NCBI GenBank assembly: GCA_030848705.1 | Contig: CM061237.1 | Coordinates: forward strand, 86,175,910-86,239,909 | Length of the DNA stretch: 64,000 bases | Direction: 5' to 3' | From: Heracleum sosnowskyi | Lineage: Eukaryota; Streptophyta; Magnoliopsida; Apiales; Apiaceae | In this document: one piece after another, positions 25,547-37,800 of the stretch | Layout of the letters: each line of letters starts with the position of its first letter | How positions within the stretch are numbered: the stretch's first letter is position 1 | The notes under the pieces: model-generated | Seen by the model: the letters and a program-made list of their open reading frames with translations, nothing else | Told to the model about the DNA's origin: nothing | Database searches by the model: none | Program-made: the position numbers and the translations under genes

Positions 25547-25654
25547 CTGTAACGCATTGCCGGGAATGCGTTACAGGGCCTGTAACGCGTGAGCGTCATG
25601 CGTTACACATTTAATAGCTTTTAATTGTTGTAACGCATGAGCGTCATGCGTTAT
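25547..25654 (+). repeat. Three stem-loops in the Copia leader
   Basis: Stem 1 pairs CTGTAACGCAT with ATGCGTTACAG (25547-25576). Stem 2 pairs TGTAACGCGT with ATGCGTTACA, one mismatch (25581-25606). Stem 3 pairs GTAACGCATGA with TCATGCGTTAT (25630-25654). They are variants of one hairpin, CpG-rich against an AT-rich background. Confidence 0.8.
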
Positions 25655-26387
25655 AGCCCCTCTATCCACATTAAATTTGATTTTTTGGGAGTTTGGTAAC
25701 TCCGTTTTGGGCGTGCAATATACCGTTGGATTCGTTTTTCCGAGACGGATCTAATGGAGTGGTCAAATATTTTTTATATAAAGTTTGGAACTGTTTATAT
25801 TCCCGGAAATGTTTTAAAGCATGTATTAATTGTTTTAATTGCTTTTAAATACTATAATAAATCCATACATCATTATATCATTGCATGACATGATATTACT
25901 TGCATGCTTACTTGTTTGTTTATTTTTATATATGAGATATATGCCTATATTTACCATGTGATGATAGATTTAGGTGAACTTAAATCAATATAAGGCGTGC
26001 TCTAGAAAATCTAGAATGAGATTCGTTTCTTGCCTTAACAATAATATTATGAGTACAACCATGAGATTCTTATGTTTATGAAACATAGAGTGAAATACTC
26101 TTTTGATGTTGAAAATGAAAATTTCTGTCTAGGCCGTTGGGTTTTAAGCGGGACCGATGTGACCCCTCCAACACACTGGGAATTTTTCATTTAAATATCA
26201 TAATTGTATTTTGTTCAAGAAAAAGAGAATCTCCTAGTAATATGATTATGGTTGCAACATAATATAATCCCTCTTAATTAAAATTTATATCAAGTAGTAA
26301 ATGGCCAATGGCACAACGGGCTTGTGTCGGTCATAGCCTTCCAACATAATAGCAAGTAGAGTTCTTATATTGAGGCATTGTCGTTTC

Positions 26388-26679
26388 GTGCTACAGCCAA
26401 GGACTTTGTTTTGAGATTAAGAGATGCTTGTCTATCACATGAGATGTGTATGATAAATTAGGTTTCAATTGTCGTTATGTGCTACAGCCGTGGGCTTTTG
26501 GAATTCTAATTTAATTATGCAAGATGTTGGGTTTGACTTGACTTAGAATATTGAGTGAGTCGTGCCACAGCCGAGACTCAATGATTCAAGAGGCTAAAAG
26601 ATAATAAGGAATAACATGAGATGTAGTTGACAAGAGTTGTCTTCCTATGGAACATCACATTGCGTTTCGTGCCACAGCC
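26388..26679 (+). repeat. Four spaced copies of GTGCYACAGCC in the Copia leader
   Basis: Copies at 26388-26398, 26479-26489, 26562-26572 and 26669-26679 are each preceded by a GTCGT- or CGTTTC-like box, with 83-107 bp between starts. A weaker relative may lie near 26324. No coding frame runs through the region. Confidence 0.7.
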
Positions 26680-26899
26680 AAGGTGATGTGATGGAAAATA
26701 GGATCATTAATCTCACTAACATTATGAATGTTTAGTTATACATATAGAGGGTTGTATAACTTAATAAAATAGTGGGAGCCACCAATGAATAAAGACCCGA
26801 TTTATATGGTGTTGTAAGAATAAAATTGAATATTTACTTAGTAGTTATGTGTATTCACTAATAGAATTATATATATACTATAATTTCTGCACTATCACA

Positions 26900-29800
26900 C
26901 ATCGTAGTAGAATAACACGTTGACTTATCCCGAATATGCTGATGAACTTTGAAACTTGAGAAATGTTCTCAAGAATGAAAAGTTAGACGAAATGTTTAAC
27001 TCGTTAATACAAAGTGTCTTATTTGTGATGCACATGGAGATGTGTATGAGACCAAGTGCAAGAGGTCTAATAATGCAAATGTTGCAAAGTAAACCAAACT
27101 GATGTCTATGAGCTTGAGACTGTGCAAACAGTATGAGCACAAGGACATTCAGGGCTACCTTGTTGCTTCTATAAGAGTTGTAGAATGTGATAAATAAGAC
27201 GATTCAATATAGGATATCGAATGAGCTATTCCATAATAGTTATGTTGAGGGTTGATCTATGAATAATCATAGACTCAAGACAATCAATTTGATTGATCGT
27301 CTAGGGTAGGTTGATTTTGTCATAGATGGAAGCTAAGTCGAGATATGATCTTGAATTAGCTTCCGAATATGAACTCGTAAATTTGTTGTGAACTCTTACA
27401 TGAAAAGGTTGGATATCAGATTGTCTGAAATCTACTTCATGTTAAAGATTGTTGAGACGTATTTCCTTCTTAGAGAGCTTTGTTCTTCAGACTGGTAACG
27501 GTTCTGGAATCAAGTAGTGGGAGATGAACCATACCATCAAGAAGAAGTTTGTTAGTGAGTGATAACATAATTAGTCAAAGGCTAAGTTTGACTTCAAAAG
27601 CAAAAGAGTTTGTTGCCACCTATCAAAGGTGGGTTATTGGAAGATCAACTACAAGAGTTGTCTTGTAGAGTTGAAGAATTAGAGAAATTTAGTGGGACTG
27701 AAACTTCTCATTTTGAAATAGGGACTATGGAATAGAGGTAATGGAAATCCAAAGAATTATAGGCTTGTTTGCACGAGTGAGAAGAGTATTCGCTTGTTGC
27801 ATGGTGATGGGTTACAAGAACCATATGATTATTGAAGCACATTATGCATGCGAAACTCGTCTCACTAGAAAGACCACTATATCTCTATTTTCTTTAAATA
27901 GAGAGATAATGAGCAACAAAAGTGTTAAAATTAGTACACATAATTGTATGTGCACCAGTGACAACACATGCCAGAAAAGGATTCACACGCTTCATTAGAA
28001 TTCACGGATATGATCCGGATTCAGATATATGTATTTGGTACAATACAAATTCGAATCTTTTGGAGTGTTTCAAAATGAATAATAATGAAATACAAAACAA
28101 AACAGCAAGTGTTGGGACTCTTTGATAAGATCAAAAAGATATACACTTGAGTGAGTGTTTTGAGGTTATCTCAAATCTTAAGTTTAAAGCTTCACGTTGG
28201 ACAGATCCTGAGATTCTACAGGTAGATGGAATGTACGAAGGAGCGAACGAACTTTGTTAGACATCGTTCGGTTCATGTTAAGCTAAATTGATCTTCTAAT
28301 ATATGTTTAGAGTTGAATTTTATAAATATCAGTATATCTGCTGAATATAGTATCTTCTTAATTTGTTCCTAAGTTGTCATATGAGATATGTAGTGCAAGG
28401 AACACAAGTCTTAAACTTGTTAAGATTTGGGATGTCTACCTTATGTCAAAATGTTTAATTTGATAAGCTAGATGGTAGATCCAAAATGTAAGTTTGTGAG
28501 ATATCCTAATGATAGTCAAGGATGTTGGTTGAATATTCTACTGAATATAGTGTGTATGACATACTGCCTACTTAGAGGAATTGTTCATTCTAGAAGGGTT
28601 CAGTGGGAGGAAGGTTGAACTTAACTAAGTTCAAACACCACAAATTACAAAGGTTCTGTTGGGATTTATGGGTGATAGCATAGAAACATCTTAACTTTGA
28701 TTGTACTTAATTTTTTAAATTAAGTAGAACATACTGTCATAGCCAAAGTATGTTCTTGTAATCAGTATGTAATGTTATTCTAGTTGTATTGTTTGAAAGA
28801 AGTTCACTTATGTGTTCAAGCCTCAAAGAATGCTTTTTGGATGACAACATGAATAAAGGTTACTGTCCTAAAGCTGTGACAGTAAGATTACAAGAAGACA
28901 GAATGTTGCAAGTCACGACAGCATATTCACTCTGACAACAACATTGGCGGAAGACTACGCGACAGCAACTATTGCCCTCGACAGCAAGTTTGGGATCCTC
29001 GACAGCACTCTATGCGGGGAACTCATACTGTCACCAAAAGATCATTCCTGTGACAGCAAGCTTTGCGGCAAAAGTAACTGTCTCAATAAAGATCCTTATG
29101 CTAGGTATCTTTCTCAGTCAAATCCCGTGACAGTTTAAATGTTCAAGAAACAGGCGTGATGCAGCATCCCTAAGCTGCACCAAGTCTGCAAGACTACGAC
29201 AGAAGCTTCAAGGCACTACAAATCAAAAGCGAATCAATTCAAGAGCAAGGTCAAGTCTTTATCTGCTGAATTGGTTTAGCTGGAAATAGAATGAATCTAG
29301 GTTGCTTTCTTTGTAATGTATATCTGACATGTTAGCAATTTAGGAAAGTCACATGGGTAAGACAATCTGTAAGAAGCTGCCACTTGACAGTGACAGCAGC
29401 TTCACAAACCCGTGCCTGATAGTGATAGGGTTAGTCCTATACCTTCTATCAACTCATTCTAGAATAGTAACGAAGACAAGCAAGTATCTTTGAAGAAAAC
29501 CCGCAGCTCGAGAATTCTTTCTTGAGGTTGTAGCAACACTTTGCAAAATAAATAAAACATTTATTTTGTGAATCTTGTTCTTACTAAATACTGTTCGTGA
29601 TTGCATATATTGCTGATAACGTTTAATCTTGATTTTAGTTGTTGAAATTTAGATTGAATTTTATCAGTATTGCATTCATCCCCCCCCCCCTTCTGCAATA
29701 CACAAGGACTAACAGGTTCTATATGAAGAACATTTTTAGACAGGATAACGTTTTGTAGGTTAGCTTAAGTATAGGTCTTGATATTTTATCACCAACCTAA

Positions 29801-31300
29801 GAGGTTGACTGCCTTGTCATTAAGAATGACAATGAGGTGTCAATTATATGATAATGACCTTATGACCTATACTAAAGCTATGAGTTATGACTCAGAGAAA
29901 TGGCATAGTACCATGAAATCCGATATAGATTCCATGTACATCAACCAAGTACAGACTGTGGTTGAGGACCTAAAGGTGTCATAACCGGGTCCTTGCTTAT
30001 TGTGAAAGGATTCAATCAAAGCAAAGAGATTGACTTTGATGAAAAAAAATTCACATGAAGTAGTGCTCAAGTCTATTCGGATTTTGTTTGCGTTTGCGGC
30101 TAGTAATGACTATAATATCTAATAATGGTCGAACGGTCGACCCTCCTCGATAGGAAAATTGAAGAGATGTGTAGTTGACACAATTAGAGGGATTTATTGC
30201 TATGAGTAGCAAATCTATGGTCTAATAGCCACGACAATCCATTTATGAATTGAAGCAAGCTTCTCAATGATCGAACATCTGTTTTGATGAGACAATCAAA
30301 TAGTTTGATTTTATCAAAGACAATGATGGATCATGGATCTACAAGAAGGTTAGTGGGAGCGTGATGACATTCATAATAATGTATGTGACATACTTATGAT
30401 AAGGAATGATGTATCGACGCTAAAATTAGTCAAAGTGTGGTTATCTAACATATTCTCTATAAAGGACTTGGGAATGGCTTCCTATGATATAGGAATGATA
30501 ATTTATAGGATAAACCAAGTGTTGGGCTAAACCCAAAGTGTGTACATCATTTATATGCTAAGATGTTTAGCATAAATAACTCCAAGAAGTTACTTGAATT
30601 GTCAAGTCACAGAGTTACTTTCTCCAAGATAGTGTCTTTCTACGACATCTGAGGAGAAATGACGTATGATTAAGATTTATTATGCTTCGACAAATGTATC
30701 TATCAAAATACCGGATGTACTATACAAGACTTGATGATCGCTAACTCACTAGGCGAGATAAGCGAGCACTAGTCTAGTCCTTGAGAAGCGCGATAGTAAG
30801 CTGGAAGAACGTCCTTAAATACTTTCGAAGAATTAAGGACATCTTTCTTGATTATGGTGGGTCCAAAATGAAAATCGAGTGTTATAAACACTATGATTTT
30901 CTTAGGACAAATGTGATAGAAAATCCATGTCAAAATAAGTGTTAATTCTGAATGGATGAGCGGTTTGTTGGAAGAATTCCAAGCAGCTTAAGATAATTGA
31001 TTCCGTAGTGGAAGCACTATATGTATATAGCTATAAGTGAAGCTGCAAAGGAGGTTCTTTGGATAGCGAAACATGTTTTCGCTGGTTAGACATGGTTCCT
31101 AGAATAAGATTTATATTGTTGTATCGGTACAACATATGGTAGTAGCGCAGGCTATGGAACCTAGGTTTAATCAGGGATTCAAGATCCAAGTTGCGGCACT
31201 TTCATATGATATATGAGATCGTTGAAAGTAGAGATGTTTAAGTCAATATTGACTTGACACCCATAACAACATAGTAAAGACCATTTACTAAACCGTTATT
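26900..31300 (+). pseudogene. Decayed gag-pol of the inner Copia element
   Basis: No frame exceeds about 90 codons. From about 30240 to 31300 the order of Copia reverse transcriptase and RNase H can still be followed in changing frames: KDNDGSWIYKKVSGSVMTF (30318-30380), RIKDIFLDYGGSKMKIE (30826-30880), SEAAKEVLWIAKHVF (31037-31085), and a remnant of the RNase H 'AQAMEPRFNQGF' stretch near 31145-31180. The gag, protease and integrase sections upstream are beyond confident recognition. The solo LTR at 28657-29714 interrupts the region. Confidence 0.65.
28657..29714 (+). mobile_element. Solo Copia LTR inside the inner Copia element
   Basis: It starts TGTTGGGATT, ends GGACTAACA, and is flanked by ggttc at 28652-28656 and 29715-29719. 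Length 1058 bp. The terminal block with a C-run followed by TTCTGCAATA matches the other Sirevirus-like LTRs in the window. GACAG or its complement occurs about a dozen times, often as CGACAGCA. The reading frame at 28944-29138 lies in these repeats and is not a gene. Confidence 0.88.
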
Positions 31301-31367
31301 TGAAAATCGCTTTGTTCTCTATTAGGAGAAGTTGTGTATGAGATACCAAGGTGATTGGTTTTAGTAC

Positions 31368-31378
31368 AAGTGGGAGAT
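31368..31378 (+). other. Polypurine tract of the inner Copia element
   Basis: AAGTGGGAGAT directly precedes TGAAAGACG of the 3' LTR. Confidence 0.8.
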
Positions 31379-31879
31379 TGAAAGACGTGTGTCCTAAATC
31401 CAATCATGGATGATGAGTTAGGAGATACTTTGTTCAATCTGATTCAAGTTTGTTTAATTTAATAAAATGGTAATATGTTTTATAACGGGCTTTATCTATT
31501 TAAAGTGTTTAAATTAGATGATCCATAGTTTAGAGTAAAGCTTTAATGGATTATGATGAGATCATTATAATGAGACCTTAAAGATGAGAACTCTAAACTT
31601 AAATAGTTCCTGGTCGTAGGATAATTAATTGGTAGTTAATTAATCCGCAAAGATCGGTACATACTATGCTTGCTTCACTATGAAGGATGTTTGTTCTCAT
31701 AGGCATTTGTGTGGTGACACTATAGCTAGTATGTAGGTGCTTATTAGGAATAAGTTCACTGAACATGACTCGATCAGTTGAACAACTAATGGAGTTCACT
31801 CATGTGTCAGTAGTTGTTCATATAGTGATGGTTGTACAAGTGTCCTTTGACTTGAGATCATCATAGTCATCTTGTGTAC
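31379..31879 (+). mobile_element. 3' LTR of the inner Copia element, first part
   Basis: Identical to 23355-23855 apart from one base (C at 23667, T at 31691). It ends in tgtac, the Sirevirus target duplication. Confidence 0.92.
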
Positions 31880-32425
31880 TGTTAGATATAATTGCTAATG
31901 TTTGTTTATCAGTGTTTAAGCAACAGGTACTGACAAGAGTTTATCAGAAGCCGGTCAGAGTTTAATTAAACTCTGACAGGGTGAAGAGTTTAAAGGAAGC
32001 CGGTCAGAGTTTATGTAAAGTCTGACAAGGTGATAGTTGAGTTAGCTGTCGGTGCTGAATTAAAGATTCTAGAAGCAATATATTCTGAAGATGGAAAGAA
32101 GCAGAATATATTGATACAGCTAAGGAAACAGAATGGAAGATAAGAAGCAATCCTTAATTGATAAGTTTTGTATAGCTAACTTGTAGGAATATCAATTAGA
32201 TAAGGATTGTATGTAGCTGTGTACTATATAAACACAGATAGGTTATCCCTAGAAGGGACGCGATTATTGATATATTATTCTTGTAACCTAGAAGCTCTTT
32301 GTGATTCATTAACATCATAAAGAGAGAAGCTGTTAATATAATTACAGTTTATTGATTCATAAACAGTGTTCTTAATTGTCGTTATTTTCATACATACTTG
32401 ATTATATTGTGTATTCGGCCTAACA
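31880..32425 (+). mobile_element. 5' LTR of the Sirevirus
   Basis: 546 bp. It contains a perfect 24-bp palindrome (31954-31977, half-site GTCAGAGTTTAA), a second imperfect one (32003-32026), and a TATA box. Confidence 0.95.
32225..32232 (+). promoter_or_regulatory. TATA box in the Sirevirus 5' LTR
   Basis: TATATAAA, about 200 bp before the LTR end. The copy in the 3' LTR is at 44410-44417. Confidence 0.65.
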
Positions 32426-32427
32426 AT

Positions 32428-32439
32428 TGGTATCAGAGC
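32428..32439 (+). other. Primer binding site of the Sirevirus
   Basis: TGGTATCAGAGC, two bases after the 5' LTR, complementary to initiator tRNA-Met. Confidence 0.92.
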
Positions 32440-32488
32440 CAAGGCTGTTTAATATATACAGTTTTACGATTCAAACACAGTAATAATC

Positions 32489-34813
32489 ATGTCTGAAGAA
32501 AATCAAACTGCTTCCAAGGCTGAACAGGTTAAGCCTAATTCTGTGAGTCGATATGAAACAATCAGGGTTCCGATTCTCAGGCCTGTAGAGTATCCGATTT
32601 GGAAGGTGAAGATGACCATGTTTCTGGAGGCTACAGATCCAGAATATCTTGACAGAATTAATGATGGTCCTCATAATCCAACCAAACTAGCCCCTGTTGT
32701 TGATGGACAAGAACAAAAGACTGTTCCAAAGGAAAAGAAAGATTTGACTCCTGAGGACATCTCATCAATTGCAAAGGATGCAAAGGTTAGACATCTTCTC
32801 CACAGTGCGTTAGATAACGTTATGTCTAACAGAGTAATTGGCTGCAAGACTGCCAAAGAGATATGGGATGCTCTAGAAGTCAGATGCCAAGGAACAGGTG
32901 CTATCAAGAAGAATAGAAAGACAATACTCACACAGGAGTATGAGCACTTTGATTCAAGAACTAATGAAACCTTGACTGAGACTTATGACAGATTTTGCAA
33001 ACTGTTGAACGATCTGTCTCTGGTTGATAAAGAATATGAACTTGAAGAGTCAAATCTCAAGTTTCTTTTATCTCTACCTGAAAAGTGGGATTTAAAGGCA
33101 ACAACAATCAGAGATAATTATGATCTTGCTGATACAGATCTTGATGAGATCTATGGATTGTTAAAGACTCATGAACTTGAGATAGAACAAAGAAACAGGA
33201 GATCCAGCAAGAAGACAAAATCTACTGCTCTCAAAGTTGAGGAGAAGCCCATTAAGAAGGAATCATCAAGGAAGAAAGCCAAGGGAAAGGCTTTAGTGAT
33301 CAAATCTGAGAGTGAGTCATCAAACTCTGATGATGATTCAAACTCTGATGAAGCTTCTGATTCTGAGGATGATGAAGAGGAGATGATGCAAATGGCTGCC
33401 TTGATGGTTAAGACATTTAAGAAGATGGGATTCAAGAACTTCAAGAAGGGTAAAAGATTCTCAAGGAGAGATTCAAATTCTGAGAAGAAGAATTTCAGAA
33501 AGTCTGATGGAAGGGATACCAAGTCTGGTAAGAAGGACAAATCTGAGATCCAGTGCTACAAGTGCAAAGAGATGGGTCACTATGCTCCAGAGTGCAAGAA
33601 AGGAAGAACTGAAAAAGCACTCATCTCTAAAGGCAAAGACTGGGCAGATACTTCAGATTCTGATGATGGAGTGAATTATGCACTCATGGCAACTCTCAAA
33701 GATGAAGTTGAGTCATCAGAAAATAAGGTACCTCTAACTACTTATGCTTATGATACTGATAATATTTCTGAATTAAGAATTTATCTTAAGAATATACATG
33801 TTAGTTATAGGGATCAGACTTTAGAGAATGAGAGGATTAAATCTGAGAATCTTAGTCTTAAAGAAAGAAACAAGTTTCTTGAAAGAGAACTTGAGAATAT
33901 GAAGCAGATTCAAAAAGAAAGAGATGATGCTGTTTATGTAGAACAGGAGTTGCTGAAAAGATATAAGCAACTAGAATCTGATTTAGAGAAGGAAAGGAAA
34001 ATAATCAAGACTTGGACAGATTCTGGAAGAGACACTCATCAAGTGTTTCAGACTGATTCTGTAGGTTTAGGTTATTGTGAAAATGATGAACTTAGGTTTA
34101 AAGACAAGGTTAAGGTAAAACCACAACTTAAACCTGTGAAATTTGTTCCAGAAGCCAATAAGTTAAAATCTGTTGTAATAAGGGAAGCTGATATGGAATC
34201 AGATGAATCTTGTGACAAACAGGAAAATATTATAACAGAAAAACTTATGGAAATAGAAGCTGTTAGAAAACCAGTAAAAACTTGTGAAAAACAGGTTAAT
34301 GTTGGCTTGATGACAGGAAAACAGTTCAATCATAAGCTGAAAGAGGTAAAGTCTTCCATGAAACCTAAAGGTTCCAAGAGAAATAGGAATGGAAAAGTAG
34401 GCATAAATAATAGAAATAATCATATGCCTAATGCTAGTGCCTCAAGAAAAACATGTTACAATTGTGGTAGTTCTAATCATCTTGCTAGATTTTGCACTAA
34501 GAACAAACATATTAATTCTTTACCTTCTACTTCAGAAGTAAAGAGTGATTATGTTAGAGTAAGACCACAGACTTTATGTAAACATTGTGGAAGCACTTGG
34601 CATTCTATTTACACATGTAAGAGTTATCATGCAATTTATCATAACTATTATGAGCTAAAACCCAACTTGAAATGGGTTAGAGCAAACTCTACTAGTGTAA
34701 AATCTGACAATGTTAGTTTAAACTCTGATAATACAGATTCCGCTGCAAAAGCTAACACTGTTAAGAAGGACAAAGGATCCAAGCAAGTCTGGATCCTTAA
34801 AACTAACACTTAG
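32489..34813 (+). CDS. gag: Sirevirus gag polyprotein
   Basis: 774 aa, starting at the first ATG after the PBS. Residues ~25-250 form the Copia capsid region (retrotransposon gag / UBN2-like; begins YPIWKVKMTMFLEATDPEYL). A lysine/serine/aspartate-rich linker follows. There are three CCHC zinc knuckles: CYKCKEMGHYAPEC (~355), CYNCGSSNHLARFC (~655) and CKHCGSTWHSIYTC (~697). A coiled-coil-like stretch lies at about 430-510. Three knuckles and this length exceed the usual Copia gag and suit the Sirevirus lineage. It would package element RNA into cytoplasmic virus-like particles. It ends at TAG (34811-34813). Pol follows in another frame with no AUG near its start. Confidence 0.9.
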   Translation: MSEENQTASKAEQVKPNSVSRYETIRVPILRPVEYPIWKVKMTMFLEATDPEYLDRINDGPHNPTKLAPVVDGQEQKTVPKEKKDLTPEDISSIAKDAKVRHLLHSALDNVMSNRVIGCKTAKEIWDALEVRCQGTGAIKKNRKTILTQEYEHFDSRTNETLTETYDRFCKLLNDLSLVDKEYELEESNLKFLLSLPEKWDLKATTIRDNYDLADTDLDEIYGLLKTHELEIEQRNRRSSKKTKSTALKVEEKPIKKESSRKKAKGKALVIKSESESSNSDDDSNSDEASDSEDDEEEMMQMAALMVKTFKKMGFKNFKKGKRFSRRDSNSEKKNFRKSDGRDTKSGKKDKSEIQCYKCKEMGHYAPECKKGRTEKALISKGKDWADTSDSDDGVNYALMATLKDEVESSENKVPLTTYAYDTDNISELRIYLKNIHVSYRDQTLENERIKSENLSLKERNKFLERELENMKQIQKERDDAVYVEQELLKRYKQLESDLEKERKIIKTWTDSGRDTHQVFQTDSVGLGYCENDELRFKDKVKVKPQLKPVKFVPEANKLKSVVIREADMESDESCDKQENIITEKLMEIEAVRKPVKTCEKQVNVGLMTGKQFNHKLKEVKSSMKPKGSKRNRNGKVGINNRNNHMPNASASRKTCYNCGSSNHLARFCTKNKHINSLPSTSEVKSDYVRVRPQTLCKHCGSTWHSIYTCKSYHAIYHNYYELKPNLKWVRANSTSVKSDNVSLNSDNTDSAAKANTVKKDKGSKQVWILKTNT

Positions 34814-34826
34814 TGTTTGTTTGTGA

Positions 34827-37800
34827 TTGCAGGGTATAATAGAGAGCACACTTATCTTGGACAGTGGATGCTCAGGACATATGACTGGAAACAAAGCCCT
34901 GCTATCAGACTTTGAGGAGAAGGCTGGCCCAAAAGTTTCCTATGGAGATGGCAACATAGGACACACTCTGGGATATGGCAATATCAATCTTGGAAGTGTC
35001 ATCATCACAAATGTAGCTCTAGTCTCAGGACTCAAGCATAATCTGTTATCTGTGAGTCAAATCTGTGACAGAGGAAACCATGTAGATTTTCATAGTGAAT
35101 ACTGTGAAGTTATCAGTAAATCTACTGGAAAAGTTGTTCTAGTTGGACACAGACGCAACAATATTTATGAAGCAAGTTTGGTAACAAACTCTGATGGAAG
35201 TACAGTGTGTCTGACTGCAAAAATGTCAAATGAAGAGAGTTGGAATTGGCACAAGAAGCTCTCTCATCTCAATTTGAACAACATCAATGAGCTGATAAGA
35301 AAGGATCTTGTAAGAGGACTTCCAAAATCAATACTTAATCTAGATGGTCTATGTGATTCTTGTCAAAAGGCCAAGCAAAGGAAGTCATCTTTCAAGAGCA
35401 AATCTGAATCTTCAGTAGTGGAACCTTATCATCTTCTACATGTTGATCTCTTTGGACCAGTGAATGTGATGTCAATGGGCAGAAAGAAATATGCTCTAGT
35501 AATTGTTGATGAATATACTAGATATACATGGGTGTATTTCTTATCAAAGAAGGATGAAACTGCTCAAATTCTGATGGATCATGTAAATCTACTGGACAAA
35601 GGATCACAGCACAAAGTCAAAATTATAAGGAGTGATAATGGAACTGAATTCAGAAACTCAATATTGGAAGCTTTCTGCAAGGAGAGAGGAGTCAAACAAG
35701 AATTCTCTGCACCTGGAACTCCACAGCAAAATGGTGTAGTTGAAAGAAAGAACAGAACTTTAATTGAAGCTGCCAGAACTATGCTTGATGAAGCAAAATT
35801 ACCAACGTACTTCTGGGCAGAAGCTGTTCAAACTGCTTGTTTTACTCAAAATGCTACACTGATCAACAAGCATGGAAAAACACCATATGAAATGGTTAAA
35901 AATAAGAAGCCAAATTTGAAATATTTTCACATATTTGGATGCAAATGCTTTGTGTTGAAGACTCATCCTGAACAGTTAACAAAGTTCGAGTTAAAAGCTG
36001 ATGAAGGAATCTTTGTTGGCTATCCATTGTCAACAAAAGCATTCAGAGTTTACAATCTGAGAACTAAGGTGATCATGGAATCCATACATGTGTCATTTGA
36101 TGACAAGAAAATAATTGGACTTGAAGACAAGGATGGATATGATCAACTACGTTTTGAAAATGAAGATCTATTCTCTGATGATGTAAACTCTGATGAAGCA
36201 GGTTTGACAAACCCTGACGGAGCATACTCTGAACCTCTACTGGTAAATACTGAAGAAACTGAAAATTCTCAAATTGAACAAAATAGAGAACCAGTTGAGG
36301 GGGAGCGTGAAGAAGCTCAACAAGACACAGCAAGTGAATCAGTTGAGGAAACTGATTCAAACTCTGACAGTACAAACACTGAGCCATCCAACTCAAGGGG
36401 AGCCTCAGATACTGCAGAAAGTCAACGTATGAATCAGGAGAGCATGGATCAAGGGGGAGGATTCAATAATGATGCAAGAAACCACTTACCAACAGCCAGA
36501 AAGTGGACACAGGCACACACACCTGATCTCATAATTGGAGATCCTGATGCTAGTGTGAGAACTAGAAGTGCAACAAATAATGAGTGTCTGTATCATGCTT
36601 TCTTGTCTCAAACAGAACCAAAGAAAGTGGAGGAAGCTCTTCAAGATGCTAATTGGATTACAGCAATGCAAGAAGAGTTAAATGAATTTGAAAGAAATGA
36701 AGTCTGGACACTTGTACCTAGACCAAAGAATAGATCAATAGTAGGTACAAAGTGGGTTTTCAGAAACAAGACTGACAGTGAAGGTGTGATTACAAGAAAC
36801 AAGGCTAGACTTGTGGCAAAAGGTTATTCACAACAGGAAGGAATTGACTATGATGAAACCTTTGCTCCAGTTGCAAGATTGGAGGCCATAAGGATTTTTC
36901 TGGCCTATGCTGCACACAAGAAGTTTAAAGTCTTTCAGATGGATGTAAAGAGTGCTTTTCTAAATGGGAAGCTTGAAGAAGAAGTGTTTGTTGAACAACC
37001 ACCAGGATTTATAGATTCCAAGCATCCAGATTATGTCTACAGGCTTGACAAGGCATTATATGGACTAAAGCAAGCACCAAGAGCATGGTATGAAACTCTT
37101 GCTCAGTTTCTTTTAGAAAGTGGGTTCACAAGAGGTACAATTGATAAAACCTTGTTTTATTTCAATTCTGGTGATGATTTGCTTTTAGTTCAAATTTATG
37201 TAGATGATATTATTTTTGGATCTACTAATGACAAACTTTGTAAGAAGTTTGCAAAGCTTATGCAATCCAGGTATCAAATGAGCATGATGGGAGAGCTTAG
37301 TTACTTTCTAGGCTTACAGGTCAAACAAACAGATGATGGGATTTTTATCAATCAAGCAAAGTATACCAGAAATCTTCTAAAGAAATTTGGTATGCTTGAT
37401 AGTTCATCTGCTACAACTCCCATGGCTACAGCAACGAAGCTTGACAAAGACACAGGAGCCTCAGTAGATATGACTAACTACAGAGGAATGATAGGGTCTC
37501 TACTGTATCTTACTGCAAGTAGACCTGATATCATGTATGCAACATGTCTTTGTGCAAGATTTCAAGCAGATCCTAGAGAGCCTCATCTAACAGCTGTAAA
37601 AAGGATCTTCAAATATCTCAAAGGAACCATAACCCTGGGTTTGTGGTATCCTAGAGAATCAGAGTTTAAATTAATTGGTTACTCTGATGCAGATTTTGCA
37701 GGCTGTAAGATAGACAGAAAAAGTACAAGTGGAAGCTGTCAATTTTTAGGTGACAGATTGGTTTCTTGGTACAGTAAGAAACAGAAATCAATTTCTACAT

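Noticed and set aside
32428..32439. tRNA-related sequence as a tRNA gene
   Set aside because: Only the 12-base primer complement is present, adjacent to an LTR, as at 20132 and 24940. No cloverleaf.
36073..36671. Minus-strand open frames (107 and 61 aa) inside Sirevirus pol
   Set aside because: They lie wholly antisense to a well-supported pol frame and have no protein-like composition or promoter. Similar shadows occur opposite gag and the Tat gag-pol.
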